Part shown: piece after piece, positions 55,507 to 64,000 of the stretch
Numbering within the stretch: the first letter of the stretch is position 1
How the letters are laid out: each line of letters opens with the position of its first letter
Assembly (NCBI GenBank): GCA_016845175.1
Contig: JAERTD010000028.1
Span: forward strand, 62,001-126,000
Direction of reading: 5' to 3'
DNA length: 64,000 nt
Source of the DNA: Bacteroidota bacterium
GTDB taxonomy: Bacteria > Bacteroidota > Bacteroidia > Bacteroidales > F082
Program-made: the position numbers and the translations under genes
The notes under the pieces: model-generated
What the model saw: the letters and a program-made list of their open reading frames with translations, nothing else
Told to the model about the DNA's origin: nothing
Database searches by the model: none

Positions 55507-58065
55507 ATGAAAAAATTTGTTTTTAGTCACAAGATAATAGCTCTGATGATGCTCCTGTTTATAGTTGCGGGAAGCAATCAGTTAATTGGTCAGGGATTGC
55601 TTTGTGAAGAGTCAGAGCCATTTTGTACCAGTAATATTTATTCTTTTCCTGCCGGTACTGGAGGTGCACCTGCCCAATCCGGACCAGCCTATGGTTGTTT
55701 GGGTACCCAACCCAATCCAGCCTGGTATCACATGAGAATATCGGTGGCAGGTAACCTGAATATCTTAATGTATAGTACCCCATCAAGAGACATTGATTTC
55801 ATTTGCTGGGGTCCGTTTTCTGACCCATACGACCCGTGTGTACAACAGTTAACCTCAAATATGATTGTGGATTGCAGCTATTCAACTGCGGCTCAGGAAA
55901 CCTGTAATATTCCCAATGGTCAAGTGGATGAATACTATATTCTGATGATCACCAACTTTTCTAACCAACCTTGTAATATCACCTTTGAAAAGACTTCAGG
56001 AACCGGTGAAACTGATTGTACCATTGTACCACCACCCATTTCAACCAACAGCCCCTTATGCGTAGGTGAAAACCTGCACCTGAATGCTGACACCATTCCC
56101 AATGCCACTTACTTCTGGTCGGGACCCAATGGTTTTTCTTCCACTCAACAAAACCCTATTGTTTTTAATGTGACACTGGAAGATGCTGGTGAATATCAAT
56201 TGATCATCACGGTAAACGGTAACTCAAGTGATCCTGTTTCCACTACAGTTATGGTGGGAGCATTACCTGATCCTGAATTTGATTTTAATACAGCATGTTT
56301 TGGTGATACCACCTATTTTACCGATATGTCGACAGTTGATCCGCCCACTAGTAGCATCACTACCTGGGACTGGGATTTTGGAGATGGGAATACGGCTTCC
56401 GGTCAAAACCAGGCCTATGTGTATGGTGATATCGGTGCCTATTCGGTAACCCTCACAACTTACACAGGTTTACTACAATGTCCCAGGTCCATCACAAAAA
56501 CTGTGGATGTACTCAGTGCAGCAGAGGTTGCCGCAGGCGAAGACCAAACCATACCCAATGGTTGGCAAACCCAATTGGATGCCACGGTAACTGGTGGTTC
56601 TGGAGCTTATGATCTGCTTTGGAGCCCGGGCAATCTGTTGGAAGATCCCACTGTAGTTGACCCCACAACTGTAGCCTTATCATCAACGGTTATGTTTACA
56701 CTGGATGTTACGGATGCCAACTCAGGATGTACCAGTGCCGATAGTGTATCGGTTATTGTTACAGGAGGAGCCTTATCGGTAGCAGCTGCGGCTTCACCTA
56801 TGGTAATCTGTCAGGATGAGATTGTGCATCTGAATGCCATCCCCAGTGGAGGATCAGGTAATAATGTATATTCCTGGACTGCCAGTCCGGGTAGTTTTAC
56901 TTCCGATATCAAAGAGCCCTCTGATTATCCACAGCAAACCACCACCTATACCGTTGAGGTATTTGATGGTCAGAATACCGTAACAGCTTCTGTAACGGTT
57001 CAGGTTAAACCCAGACCAATTGCCAATGCAGGAGAGGATTTTTCCATAACCACAGGAACCAACACTACTTTAAGTGGTTCTGCCAGTGCTGGATCGGGTG
57101 ATTTTACCTATTCATGGTCACCGGAGAGTCAACTAGTTGATCATACAGTTCTCAATCCGCAAACCCAGTTGTTAAATGAAAATACTGAGTTCACATTTAC
57201 GGTGTCTGATGCCAATGGTTGTATCAGCGTTCCTGATCCCATGTGGGTATTTGTAGGAGGGGATGGCCTGAATGTAAACCCAACAGCTTCACCAAACGTC
57301 ATCTGTCAGGGAGCGGTCACCACACTTAAAGCCAATGCCTTTGGTGGTGGAGGAACTTACCAATATAGTTGGTCAGATGGAGCTTCCTGGACTTCCACAC
57401 AAGCTAACCCTGAAGTGGATCCATGGGAAACTACCACTTATACTGTTTCGGTTGATGACGGTTTTAAGATCGTCAGCAATTCTGTGGAGGTTTTGGTTAA
57501 TCATACACCAGTGGTTCAGCTAAGACCAAACAGTATTCCTCCTTACTCACAGGATTCCATCAAAGTATGTGTTCGTGATTCTGTTTATCTGGATGCAGGA
57601 GATCCAATCAATCCACCTTCCATGAATTATTTTTGGTCCAATGGTGCCACTTCAAGAGTATATCGGGCTACTACCAATGGTAACTGGATTGATTTCCAGA
57701 CTTACAATGTGGAAGTAACCAACCCCGTAACCCTCTGTTCAGGTACGGATAAATTGACCATTATTTTTGATTTCAATGAATGCCAGATTGGAATTGATGA
57801 AAATAGTCCGCTACATGAGTTTATTTCCATCAACCCCAATCCCACATCAGACCAGGCAATTGTCTCGGTAAGAGGTTTGGAAGGCACCATAGAAATGACC
57901 ATAAGTGACATCAATGGTAAACGCCTCTACCATTGGGTAGATCAGGTGAATGCACAAGAGGCCTCAGAAACTTCAGTTGAGGTATCGAATTGGCCTTCAG
58001 GAATATATATGATTAGTATTCATCATGTCCTGGGTAATTATAATACGAGTTTGATCAAGCGCTAA
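55507..58065 (+). CDS. Large secreted PKD-domain protein with type A T9SS sorting domain
   Basis: A signal peptide is followed by a Cys-containing N-terminal domain (to about residue 170) with GCLGTQPNPAWYHMRI, an Ig-like domain (about 175-250) and a PKD domain at about 257-335 with the WDFGDG motif. Then two kinds of beta module alternate, A (about 343-418), B (420-503), A' (505-582) and B' (584-665); see the separate finding. The last 80 residues are a type A T9SS sorting domain (ISINPNPTSDQAIVSV, TISDINGKRLYHW, WPSGIYMISIHHV). Likely a surface adhesin or matrix protein. It lies between a small exported protein and another T9SS cargo gene, with gaps of 12 and 20 bases. Confidence 0.88.
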   Translation: MKKFVFSHKIIALMMLLFIVAGSNQLIGQGLLCEESEPFCTSNIYSFPAGTGGAPAQSGPAYGCLGTQPNPAWYHMRISVAGNLNILMYSTPSRDIDFICWGPFSDPYDPCVQQLTSNMIVDCSYSTAAQETCNIPNGQVDEYYILMITNFSNQPCNITFEKTSGTGETDCTIVPPPISTNSPLCVGENLHLNADTIPNATYFWSGPNGFSSTQQNPIVFNVTLEDAGEYQLIITVNGNSSDPVSTTVMVGALPDPEFDFNTACFGDTTYFTDMSTVDPPTSSITTWDWDFGDGNTASGQNQAYVYGDIGAYSVTLTTYTGLLQCPRSITKTVDVLSAAEVAAGEDQTIPNGWQTQLDATVTGGSGAYDLLWSPGNLLEDPTVVDPTTVALSSTVMFTLDVTDANSGCTSADSVSVIVTGGALSVAAAASPMVICQDEIVHLNAIPSGGSGNNVYSWTASPGSFTSDIKEPSDYPQQTTTYTVEVFDGQNTVTASVTVQVKPRPIANAGEDFSITTGTNTTLSGSASAGSGDFTYSWSPESQLVDHTVLNPQTQLLNENTEFTFTVSDANGCISVPDPMWVFVGGDGLNVNPTASPNVICQGAVTTLKANAFGGGGTYQYSWSDGASWTSTQANPEVDPWETTTYTVSVDDGFKIVSNSVEVLVNHTPVVQLRPNSIPPYSQDSIKVCVRDSVYLDAGDPINPPSMNYFWSNGATSRVYRATTNGNWIDFQTYNVEVTNPVTLCSGTDKLTIIFDFNECQIGIDENSPLHEFISINPNPTSDQAIVSVRGLEGTIEMTISDINGKRLYHWVDQVNAQEASETSVEVSNWPSGIYMISIHHVLGNYNTSLIKR

Positions 58066-58085
58066 GCAAATTTTTATTCGATTAC

Positions 58086-60065
58086 ATGAAAAATCAAGGA
58101 TTAAAAAGAATGCGAACCCTATGGATTATCCTCATCAGCTTTGGATTAGGATCTATAATCCAGGCGCAATCACCCAACGATTGTAATTATCAGTTACCTC
58201 TTCAATCGGCCCAATGGGTATTTGGAAAAGATTTACAATTGGATTTTTTGGAAGATCCTGTAGGAGTGAATAATGAGAGCCCTTTTGAGATTCCCATCGG
58301 AGCATCCTCCATTTCGGATGCCAATGGCGCTTTGTTGTTTTTCACCAATGGTGAGAAAATATGGAATAAGGAAATGAATCTGATGTATAATGGGAGCGGT
58401 TTGCATGGAAATGATTTTTCCACGCAATCTTCGGTTATTATACCTCAACCAGGACATTCAGGAACTTATATTGTTTTCACTGTTGATTTGTATTACCCGA
58501 CCAACAGTAATCATGGGATAAACTATTCTGTTGTGGAGGTGTCGAGTACTTTTGTGGGCTCAGTCGTTGAAAAGAATACTCCCTTGATGAAAGAAAATGC
58601 AGCGAAAATTGCAGCACTACAACATGCCAACGGTCAGGATTATTGGGTGATTGTACACGGACTTGGACCACAAAAAGGCGGAACCTTCTATTGCTATCTG
58701 GTGGATGAAAATGGAGTTAGTGATACACCGGTGACGACACAAATTGGTCATATTCATCAGGGAGATGAGGTACCTGGTGGTGGCTTTATGAAGTTTTCAC
58801 CTGATGGCAGCATGCTGGCCATAGCAGTTACTTTTAATGGTGTTGTCGAACTCTATGATTTTGATGCAGAAACCGGGCAGCTGGCTAATTTACGATCCAG
58901 TGCTGACAATCAGTTTGTATTTCCCTACGGAATTGAGTTTTCACCTGACAATGCCTTACTTTATTTGACCACAAGTCCCTTAAACCTCAATACAACTTAC
59001 TTATATCAGTTCGACCTGGCCAATACCAATCCTTTTGAAGATCCTTTTGTGATCGATCAGTTTGACGTAAACTATTTAATGGGCGCCGATAGCGCCTTTG
59101 GAGCTTTGCAAATGGGTATCGACGGTAGGATATATGTGGCCAAATCAAGAACCAGCCAGACACCCTATAAACATATGGGAATCGTTTATAATCCCAACAG
59201 ATTACAAGCTGCCTCAAATTACAACCATTTAAACCATGCTGATAATGGTGGTTTATTTACAGAGGCTGGTGGATGTCAGGCAGGTTTGCCCAATTTTGCT
59301 GCAAACTTTCTTGATATTCCTCATTTCTATTATCTGAATCAATGCGATCAGGATAGCACCCAATTCGTCATCCGCAATACAGCAAACATTGATCAGGCAG
59401 CGTGGGAATTTGATAATACCAGTGGTGAACAGGTGGGTATGGACCCCATGGGGCCTGTATTTGTGTTTAGCGATCCGGGTTCCTATCAGGTGAGTCTGAA
59501 AGAGTCTTATGATGGCCTTGACTATGAATTTGATGAAACCGTTGTTATTCACCCCTTGCCAGCTGTGGATATTGGCTTAGGTAATGATACTATATACATA
59601 CTACCCAATTCTTCCATTCGACTAGATGCCGGGGAATATGATTATTATTATTGGTTGCCTGATGGTAGCACCAACCGATACTATGATGTTACAGAGGAAG
59701 GAAACTATTTAGTAAGTGTCATTGATACCAATTGCTGTACAAACTCTGATGAGGTATATGTGAAATATGCCAAACTCAATTATCCTAATGCTTTCAGACC
59801 TTCCAGTACGGTAAGTGAAAACCAGATATTCAAAATTATTGGACAAACTTCAGCACTTGCAAAATACCGTTTACAGATTTACAACAGGTGGGGACAGCTT
59901 ATATTTGAGACCGAAGACCCAGCGGAAGGATGGGATGGTAATCACAAAGGAGAATTGGCACCCCACGGAACCTACGTATGGGTTTCTGTGCATGAAAGCT
60001 TCGAAAGTGGTAAGCAAGGTATGGTAAGTATTGATACTCGGGGGACGGTTGTTCTGTTGCGATAA
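58086..60065 (+). CDS. Secreted propeller protein with type B T9SS (gliding-motility-associated) C-terminus
   Basis: A signal peptide (to about IIQAQ) leads into an N-terminal domain of about 400 residues with propeller-like repeats (YIVFTVDLYYPTNSNHGINY, MKFSPDGSMLAIAVTFNGVV, GIEFSPDNALLYLTTSPLN), probably a seven-bladed fold. A PKD-like domain follows (about 440-495), and the last 90 residues are the CHU_C type B sorting domain: YPNAFRPSSTVSENQIFKI, then YRLQIYNRWGQLIFETEDP and GWDGNHKGELAPHGTYVW. In gliding relatives such proteins travel on the cell surface through the T9SS. It ends the three-gene run. Confidence 0.9.
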   Translation: MKNQGLKRMRTLWIILISFGLGSIIQAQSPNDCNYQLPLQSAQWVFGKDLQLDFLEDPVGVNNESPFEIPIGASSISDANGALLFFTNGEKIWNKEMNLMYNGSGLHGNDFSTQSSVIIPQPGHSGTYIVFTVDLYYPTNSNHGINYSVVEVSSTFVGSVVEKNTPLMKENAAKIAALQHANGQDYWVIVHGLGPQKGGTFYCYLVDENGVSDTPVTTQIGHIHQGDEVPGGGFMKFSPDGSMLAIAVTFNGVVELYDFDAETGQLANLRSSADNQFVFPYGIEFSPDNALLYLTTSPLNLNTTYLYQFDLANTNPFEDPFVIDQFDVNYLMGADSAFGALQMGIDGRIYVAKSRTSQTPYKHMGIVYNPNRLQAASNYNHLNHADNGGLFTEAGGCQAGLPNFAANFLDIPHFYYLNQCDQDSTQFVIRNTANIDQAAWEFDNTSGEQVGMDPMGPVFVFSDPGSYQVSLKESYDGLDYEFDETVVIHPLPAVDIGLGNDTIYILPNSSIRLDAGEYDYYYWLPDGSTNRYYDVTEEGNYLVSVIDTNCCTNSDEVYVKYAKLNYPNAFRPSSTVSENQIFKIIGQTSALAKYRLQIYNRWGQLIFETEDPAEGWDGNHKGELAPHGTYVWVSVHESFESGKQGMVSIDTRGTVVLLR

Positions 60066-60151
60066 GCAATCAGTCTATATATTTATTCTTTGGATCTTTT
60101 ATGTCCGGATGGGATTTGGAACCTATTCGTCATGGATATTAATCAAGCTAA

Positions 60152-62281
60152 ATGAAGCATTCCGAACAAGTTATTTCTAAAAAACTTTCCATCCAGGATT
60201 GGCAGGTTGAACAAGTATTGAAGCTTATTTCCGGAGGGGCTACCATTCCATTTATTGCAAGATATCGTAAGGAAATGACAGGGAGTCTTACTGATGAGGT
60301 CTTATATGAGATCCAACAACTTCACAAGCAAATCCAATCCTTGAATGAACGGAGACAAGCCATATTGAAAAGCCTTGAGGAACAGCAAATTACTGATGCA
60401 GAATTGTTGGTAAAGATTCATAAGGCCACAAGCATGTCTGGTCTGGAGGATCTTTATTTACCCTATAAGCCTAAGAGAAAAACCAAAGCCACCATAGCCA
60501 GAGCCAAAGGTCTGGAGCCATTGGCCAGAATGATCATGTCTGAAAAAGTAGACAAACTAAATGCTGTTTCAAGTCGCTTTATCAATCCAAGTAAAGGTGT
60601 AGGTAGTGAAGAAGAAGCCCTTGAAGGAGCCAGACATATCATCGCTGAATGGATTAGTGAGAAGGATTGGGTACGTTCGTTGCTTAGGAACATATTTGAA
60701 AGAGAGGCCAGAATCTATTGTAAGCCCGTTAAGAATATACCGGGAGATGATAGCAAATACAAAAGCTTTTTCTCCAAGGATGAAATATTGATGCGTATGC
60801 CATCACACCGCTATTTGGCTGTGTTGAGAGGTGAAGCAGAAGGATTTTTACAATTGAAGGTTTTTCCTGATAAGGAAAGAACTTTTGAGGTTTTTAGACG
60901 CAGACTCATCAAAGCCAATAACGAAGCTGCCAGACACAAACACATAGCTCTGGAAGACTCACTCAAGAGATTGTTGTTTCCAGCCATGGAGACAGAACTT
61001 AAATCTATGGCGAAGGAGAAAGCAGATGTTGCCGCCATCAAGGTTTTCGCCGAAAACCTAAAACAATTGTTGTTGGCACCACCCATGGGCGGTAAAAATA
61101 CAATGGCCATCGATCCTGGTTTCCGAACAGGATGTAAACTGGTTTGTTTGGATAGCAATGGCAATCTAAAACATAATGAGACCATATTTCCACATCCCCC
61201 TCAGCGGGAAACCGCTCTGGCTGTCAAGAAGATTAAGAGTTTACTGAGTGCATACAAGATCGAGGCTGTTGCCATAGGAAATGGAACGGCCGGTCGTGAA
61301 ACACAGGATATGATTAAGCGGGCAAAGCTCGATTTTGGTATCAAATGTGTTATGGTGAATGAAAATGGTGCTTCCGTATATTCTGCTTCTGCTTTGGCAA
61401 GGGAAGAATTCCCCGATTATGATGTAACCGTCAGGGGGGCTGTATCCATTGGACGTCGTTTGATGGATCCTTTGGCGGAGTTGGTTAAGATTGATCCAAA
61501 ATCCATTGGGGTAGGACAGTACCAGCATGATGTGAACCAGAAAGCCCTGCAGGAGCGATTGAAAACTGAAGTCGAGTCTTGTGTAAATAGTGTTGGCGTT
61601 GCCCTCAATACTGCCAGCAAAGAATTACTGTCTCATGTTTCTGGAATTGGTCCGAAACTGGCCTCGCAAATAATAGATCACCGAAGCAATAACGGCCCTT
61701 TTAAATCAAAGGAAAGTCTAAAAAAAGTCAAAGGTCTGGGGGCCAAAGCATTTGAGCAATGTGCTGGATTTCTGAGGATAAGAAAAGGAGATAACCCACT
61801 GGATGCTTCTGCTGTTCACCCTGAAAACTATGGTCTTGTTAAGAAAATGGCTGCTGATATTGGTATACCTCTGCATGACATGATAGCCAATAAGGAGCTA
61901 AGAAAACGACTTGAGCTTGAAGCGTATATCACCAATGACATTGGGCTTCCTACCCTTAATGATATTCTGGATGAACTGGAAAAACCTGGTAGGGACCCAC
62001 GTGACAATTATACGTCCTTTGAGTTTGATAAAAACATCAAGCATATTGATGATCTTAAACCTGGTATGATATTACCAGCACTGGTCAATAATATTACTGA
62101 TTTTGGCGCTTTTGTGGATCTGGGTATACATGAATCCGGATTGATACATAAAAGCCAAATTGCTGATGCTTATGTCCATAATCCATCCGATTATCTGGTA
62201 TTAAACCAACAACTCATGGTGAAGGTTCTGGATGTGGATGTGGAACGCAAGCGCATCAGCCTGAGTTTGCGAGGCGTGTAA
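60152..62281 (+). CDS. tex: Tex-family RNA-binding protein
   Basis: Tex is a transcription accessory factor thought to bind nucleic acid. The 709-residue protein has the standard order: an N-terminal helical region (SKKLSIQDWQVEQVLKLISGGATIPFIARYRKEMTG), a YqgF/RuvX-like domain with AIDPGFRTGCKLVCLDSNG, two helix-hairpin-helix units (HVSGIGPKLASQIIDHRS, KKVKGLGAKAFEQCAGFLRI) and a C-terminal S1 domain (PALVNNITDFGAFVDLGIHESGLIH, VLDVDVERKRISLSLRG). Length is slightly shorter than in E. coli. It is monocistronic. Confidence 0.95.
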   Translation: MKHSEQVISKKLSIQDWQVEQVLKLISGGATIPFIARYRKEMTGSLTDEVLYEIQQLHKQIQSLNERRQAILKSLEEQQITDAELLVKIHKATSMSGLEDLYLPYKPKRKTKATIARAKGLEPLARMIMSEKVDKLNAVSSRFINPSKGVGSEEEALEGARHIIAEWISEKDWVRSLLRNIFEREARIYCKPVKNIPGDDSKYKSFFSKDEILMRMPSHRYLAVLRGEAEGFLQLKVFPDKERTFEVFRRRLIKANNEAARHKHIALEDSLKRLLFPAMETELKSMAKEKADVAAIKVFAENLKQLLLAPPMGGKNTMAIDPGFRTGCKLVCLDSNGNLKHNETIFPHPPQRETALAVKKIKSLLSAYKIEAVAIGNGTAGRETQDMIKRAKLDFGIKCVMVNENGASVYSASALAREEFPDYDVTVRGAVSIGRRLMDPLAELVKIDPKSIGVGQYQHDVNQKALQERLKTEVESCVNSVGVALNTASKELLSHVSGIGPKLASQIIDHRSNNGPFKSKESLKKVKGLGAKAFEQCAGFLRIRKGDNPLDASAVHPENYGLVKKMAADIGIPLHDMIANKELRKRLELEAYITNDIGLPTLNDILDELEKPGRDPRDNYTSFEFDKNIKHIDDLKPGMILPALVNNITDFGAFVDLGIHESGLIHKSQIADAYVHNPSDYLVLNQQLMVKVLDVDVERKRISLSLRGV

Positions 62282-62379
62282 TAAGCTCCACATCGCATCA
62301 GTTTCATTGAGCTTTGGTTTACCGTTTATCAGCCGACTGTTATGTCCATTTTAGTGGCTGCCTCAAACAATTTAAGGCC

Positions 62380-62387
62380 TATATTTG
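62380..62387 (+). promoter_or_regulatory. Bacteroidota -7 box (TATATTTG) for the PorT-like gene
   Basis: Exact TAnnTTTG match 27 bases before the ATG at 62415. It overlaps an alternative start at 62385, which would then lie upstream of transcription; this decides the start at 62415. Confidence 0.65.
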
Positions 62388-62414
62388 CGTTCCGGTAATG
62401 TGGAAACCAATTCA

Positions 62415-63083
62415 ATGAAAACACGATATACTGTAGTTGTAACGCTTTTATTTATGCTATTGTTTAGCAATGAAATAGCAGCGCAAATAATCAAAGGTCA
62501 GGCCATTGCAGGTTTTAACTTATCTCAGGTTGATGGCGATGAAGTATACGGTTTTAAGAGAATAGGGGCCAATTTTGGGGCTGGAGCTATGATACCATTC
62601 GGCAAAAATTGGGACGTCTCCATAGAAGCAACTTTTAACCAGAAAGGTGCCTTTCAAAAGGCCCAATACAATGACAGTCTGAACGGAGCCTATAAATTGC
62701 GTTTAAATTATGTGGAAATTCCGGTGCTTATCCATTATACAGATAAGGATTTCATCTCGGCAGGAGTGGGGGTGTCCTTCGGACGATTGGTAGGGGTGAA
62801 TGAATGGGAGCACGATGTGAAAACGGATACAGACTTAAACAGCGGTACCTATGATCAAAACGATTTTTGTTTTGTGGGTGACTTGCGCTTAAGAGCCTAC
62901 GGCCCATTGATTGTCAATTTAAGATATCAATACAGTTTAGTGAAGATCAGGACACGTGAGTTTACAAATTTAGCCGGCGACACCTGGGAAAGGGACCAAT
63001 TTAACAATGTGATCAGTTTCAGGCTGATCTATATGTTTAACGAGGATCGTAGCCGACGCAGTTTCCAAAGAGATGAAGAGTAA
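62415..63083 (+). CDS. PorT-like outer-membrane beta-barrel protein
   Basis: The ATG at 62415 opens a clear signal peptide (MKTRYTVVVTLLFMLLFSNE, cleavage after IAAQ) and lies just downstream of a promoter box. The mature protein (about 195 residues) matches the OMP_b-brl_2/PorT family: IKGQAIAGFNLSQVDGDEVYGF, WDVSIEATFNQKGAFQ, KLRLNYVEIPVLIHY, GDLRLRAYGPLIVNLRYQYSL and the last strand NNVISFRLIYMFNED. PorT homologues in Porphyromonas act in T9SS, but this large family also has unrelated members, so no specific role is claimed. Its 3' end overlaps the cupin gene by 11 bases. Confidence 0.87.
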   Translation: MKTRYTVVVTLLFMLLFSNEIAAQIIKGQAIAGFNLSQVDGDEVYGFKRIGANFGAGAMIPFGKNWDVSIEATFNQKGAFQKAQYNDSLNGAYKLRLNYVEIPVLIHYTDKDFISAGVGVSFGRLVGVNEWEHDVKTDTDLNSGTYDQNDFCFVGDLRLRAYGPLIVNLRYQYSLVKIRTREFTNLAGDTWERDQFNNVISFRLIYMFNEDRSRRSFQRDEE

Positions 63084-63573
63084 GGTCAAACATTGGATAC
63101 ATGCCCTGGATCTTGAAAAACATCCTGAGGGAGGTTACTTTAAAGAAGTCTACCGATCTTCAGAATCCTTGTCTGACCAACAGCTTCCTGAACGTTTTAC
63201 AGGACAACGAAGCATAGCCACATCAATATATTTTCTGTTACCCGAGTACGAATACTCAGCATTTCATCGCATACAATCAGATGAAACCTGGTATTTTCAT
63301 GAGGGTTCTCCATTGGAAATTTATGTCTTGAAAACTAATGGAGACCTACATATTCAGAAGCTGGGCTTAAACGTTGAAGCAGGAGAAATACCTCAGTTTA
63401 CAGTACCCTATGGACACTGGTTTGCCGCAAAATCGCTGGGAAACTATTCCCTGGTAGGTTGTGCAGTGGCACCCGGATTTGATTTTTCAGATTTTGAAAT
63501 GGCAAGCGCGGATGTATTGTGTGAACAATTCCCTCAGTACAAGGACCTGATCAAACAATTCTCCATCGATTAA
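63073..63573 (+). CDS. Cupin family protein (DUF985)
   Basis: The 166-residue protein matches DUF985/cupin_5: the N-terminal LEKHPEGGYFKEVYRSSE, SIATSIYFLLPEYEYSAFHRIQSDETWYFHEGSPLEIYVL and the VPYGHWFAAKSLGNYSLVGCAVAPGF strands. The His/Glu pattern in FHRIQSDETW and in the second half (PYGHWFA) would bind a metal as in cupins. Members include uronate- or sugar-related enzymes, but the reaction is unknown here. It starts 11 bases before the PorT-like stop, so they are co-translated, and its 3' end overlaps that of the following convergent gene by four bases. Confidence 0.88.
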   Translation: MKSKVKHWIHALDLEKHPEGGYFKEVYRSSESLSDQQLPERFTGQRSIATSIYFLLPEYEYSAFHRIQSDETWYFHEGSPLEIYVLKTNGDLHIQKLGLNVEAGEIPQFTVPYGHWFAAKSLGNYSLVGCAVAPGFDFSDFEMASADVLCEQFPQYKDLIKQFSID

Positions 63574-64000
63574 AAGCTAATATAGAAGTCTTTCATGAAA
63601 TCTATAAACTGCTGAGAGTATGAATGGTCTTCTTCTCTGATAATCAGCCGTTCTTGTGATTCGGCCTTTGCAGTACCCATAACAAATTCCATATTAATGC
63701 GATTGGGCGGAAGCCCTCTTCTGGGGAATATCAGCATGCTTCGACTCAAGTACAAACCATGCTCATGGGCTAGCCGTGTAAAAGCAGGACTTGCATCATA
63801 TGGCAGAACCAGTGACAATGTACCACGAGGTTTTAGCATCCAAACACTGGTCTCGCACAATTGTCTAAAGTTTAGTGTGTCACCATGCCTGGCATTGCTC
63901 CACCTTTGATCATCTGACCTTAAATCATTGGTAAAAAACGGCGGGTTTGAGACTATCAGGTCGTATGTTTGAGGATGTCTGGTGGAAAAAGAAACGACAT
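63570..64000 (-). CDS. tRNA1(Val) (adenine(37)-N6)-methyltransferase-like protein (5' end outside window)
   Basis: The minus-strand frame is open to the right edge, so the N-terminal half lies outside. The visible part begins with TYDLIVSNPPFFTNDLRS, containing the NPPF motif of N6-adenine methyltransferases, continues as DDQRWSNARHGDTLNFRQLCET, typical of YfiC/TrmN6, and ends with PRRGLPPNRINMEFVMG and a divergent C-terminus. TrmN6 methylates A37 of tRNA-Val. The SAM-binding motif I is not visible here. It is convergent with the cupin gene with a four-base overlap of the stops. Confidence 0.88.
   Translation of the reverse strand, partial: VVSFSTRHPQTYDLIVSNPPFFTNDLRSDDQRWSNARHGDTLNFRQLCETSVWMLKPRGTLSLVLPYDASPAFTRLAHEHGLYLSRSMLIFPRRGLPPNRINMEFVMGTAKAESQERLIIREEDHSYSQQFIDFMKDFYISF

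Overview
The window looks like chromosomal DNA of a Bacteroidota species, most likely a free-living member of Bacteroidia or Cytophagia. Pointers are two type IX secretion cargo proteins with C-terminal sorting domains (type A and type B), many Bacteroidota-type families (DUF5686, DUF5723, DUF4294, PorT-like barrels, PEGA, two-component propeller kinases), lipoproteins with short 'SxC' lipoboxes followed by acidic residues, weak Shine-Dalgarno sequences, and about sixteen TAnnTTTG promoter boxes in front of genes. I see no phage, insertion sequence, CRISPR array or obvious island; the gene set is core and lineage-typical. Genus cannot be decided from the sequence.

Layout. 1-6.8 kb: the 3' part of a TPR sensor histidine kinase, two lipoproteins (Ig-like repeats; DUF2135-like C-terminus) and a DUF5686 outer-membrane protein. 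6.8-14.8 kb: an aromatic amino acid hydroxylase diverging from a four-gene run (family 2 glycosyltransferase, miaA, a propeller/LytS-type sensor kinase, a LytTR response regulator). 15-21.2 kb: a small lipoprotein, pcm, a Gfo/Idh oxidoreductase - lipoprotein - polyprenyl glycosylphosphotransferase run, a PEGA protein whose frame is broken, and a DUF4294 protein. 21.2-24.7 kb: the protein quality-control block clpX-clpP-tig behind tRNA-Leu(UAG). 24.7-35.2 kb: a T9SS cargo protein, a lysophospholipid acyltransferase-like protein, a bile-acid/sodium symporter homologue, a DUF5723 protein, a lone OppC-type permease, tRNA-His, two small unknowns and an acyl-CoA ligase. 35.2-43 kb: gyrB, a plug-less outer-membrane barrel paired with a 1017-residue TPR protein, and the RNase P RNA. 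43.2-47.3 kb: tatA, a MATE transporter and a prolyl oligopeptidase. 47.3-53.7 kb: a phosphate locus with two tandem PiT transporters carrying PhoU-like tails, a nucleotide-binding (putative molybdenum carrier) protein and, facing them, a phosphate-selective porin. 53.9-64 kb: prmC, a three-gene surface-protein run ending in two T9SS cargo proteins, tex, a PorT-like barrel, a DUF985 cupin protein and the end of a TrmN6-type methyltransferase.

The most interesting points are the phosphate locus (duplicated transporter-regulator fusion plus porin), the interrupted PEGA gene at 20.25 kb, the barrel/TPR pair, the OppC-like permease with a large extracytoplasmic insertion and no partner genes, and the A-B-A-B module duplication in the 852-residue T9SS cargo. 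No clearly new defence or mobile system was found.
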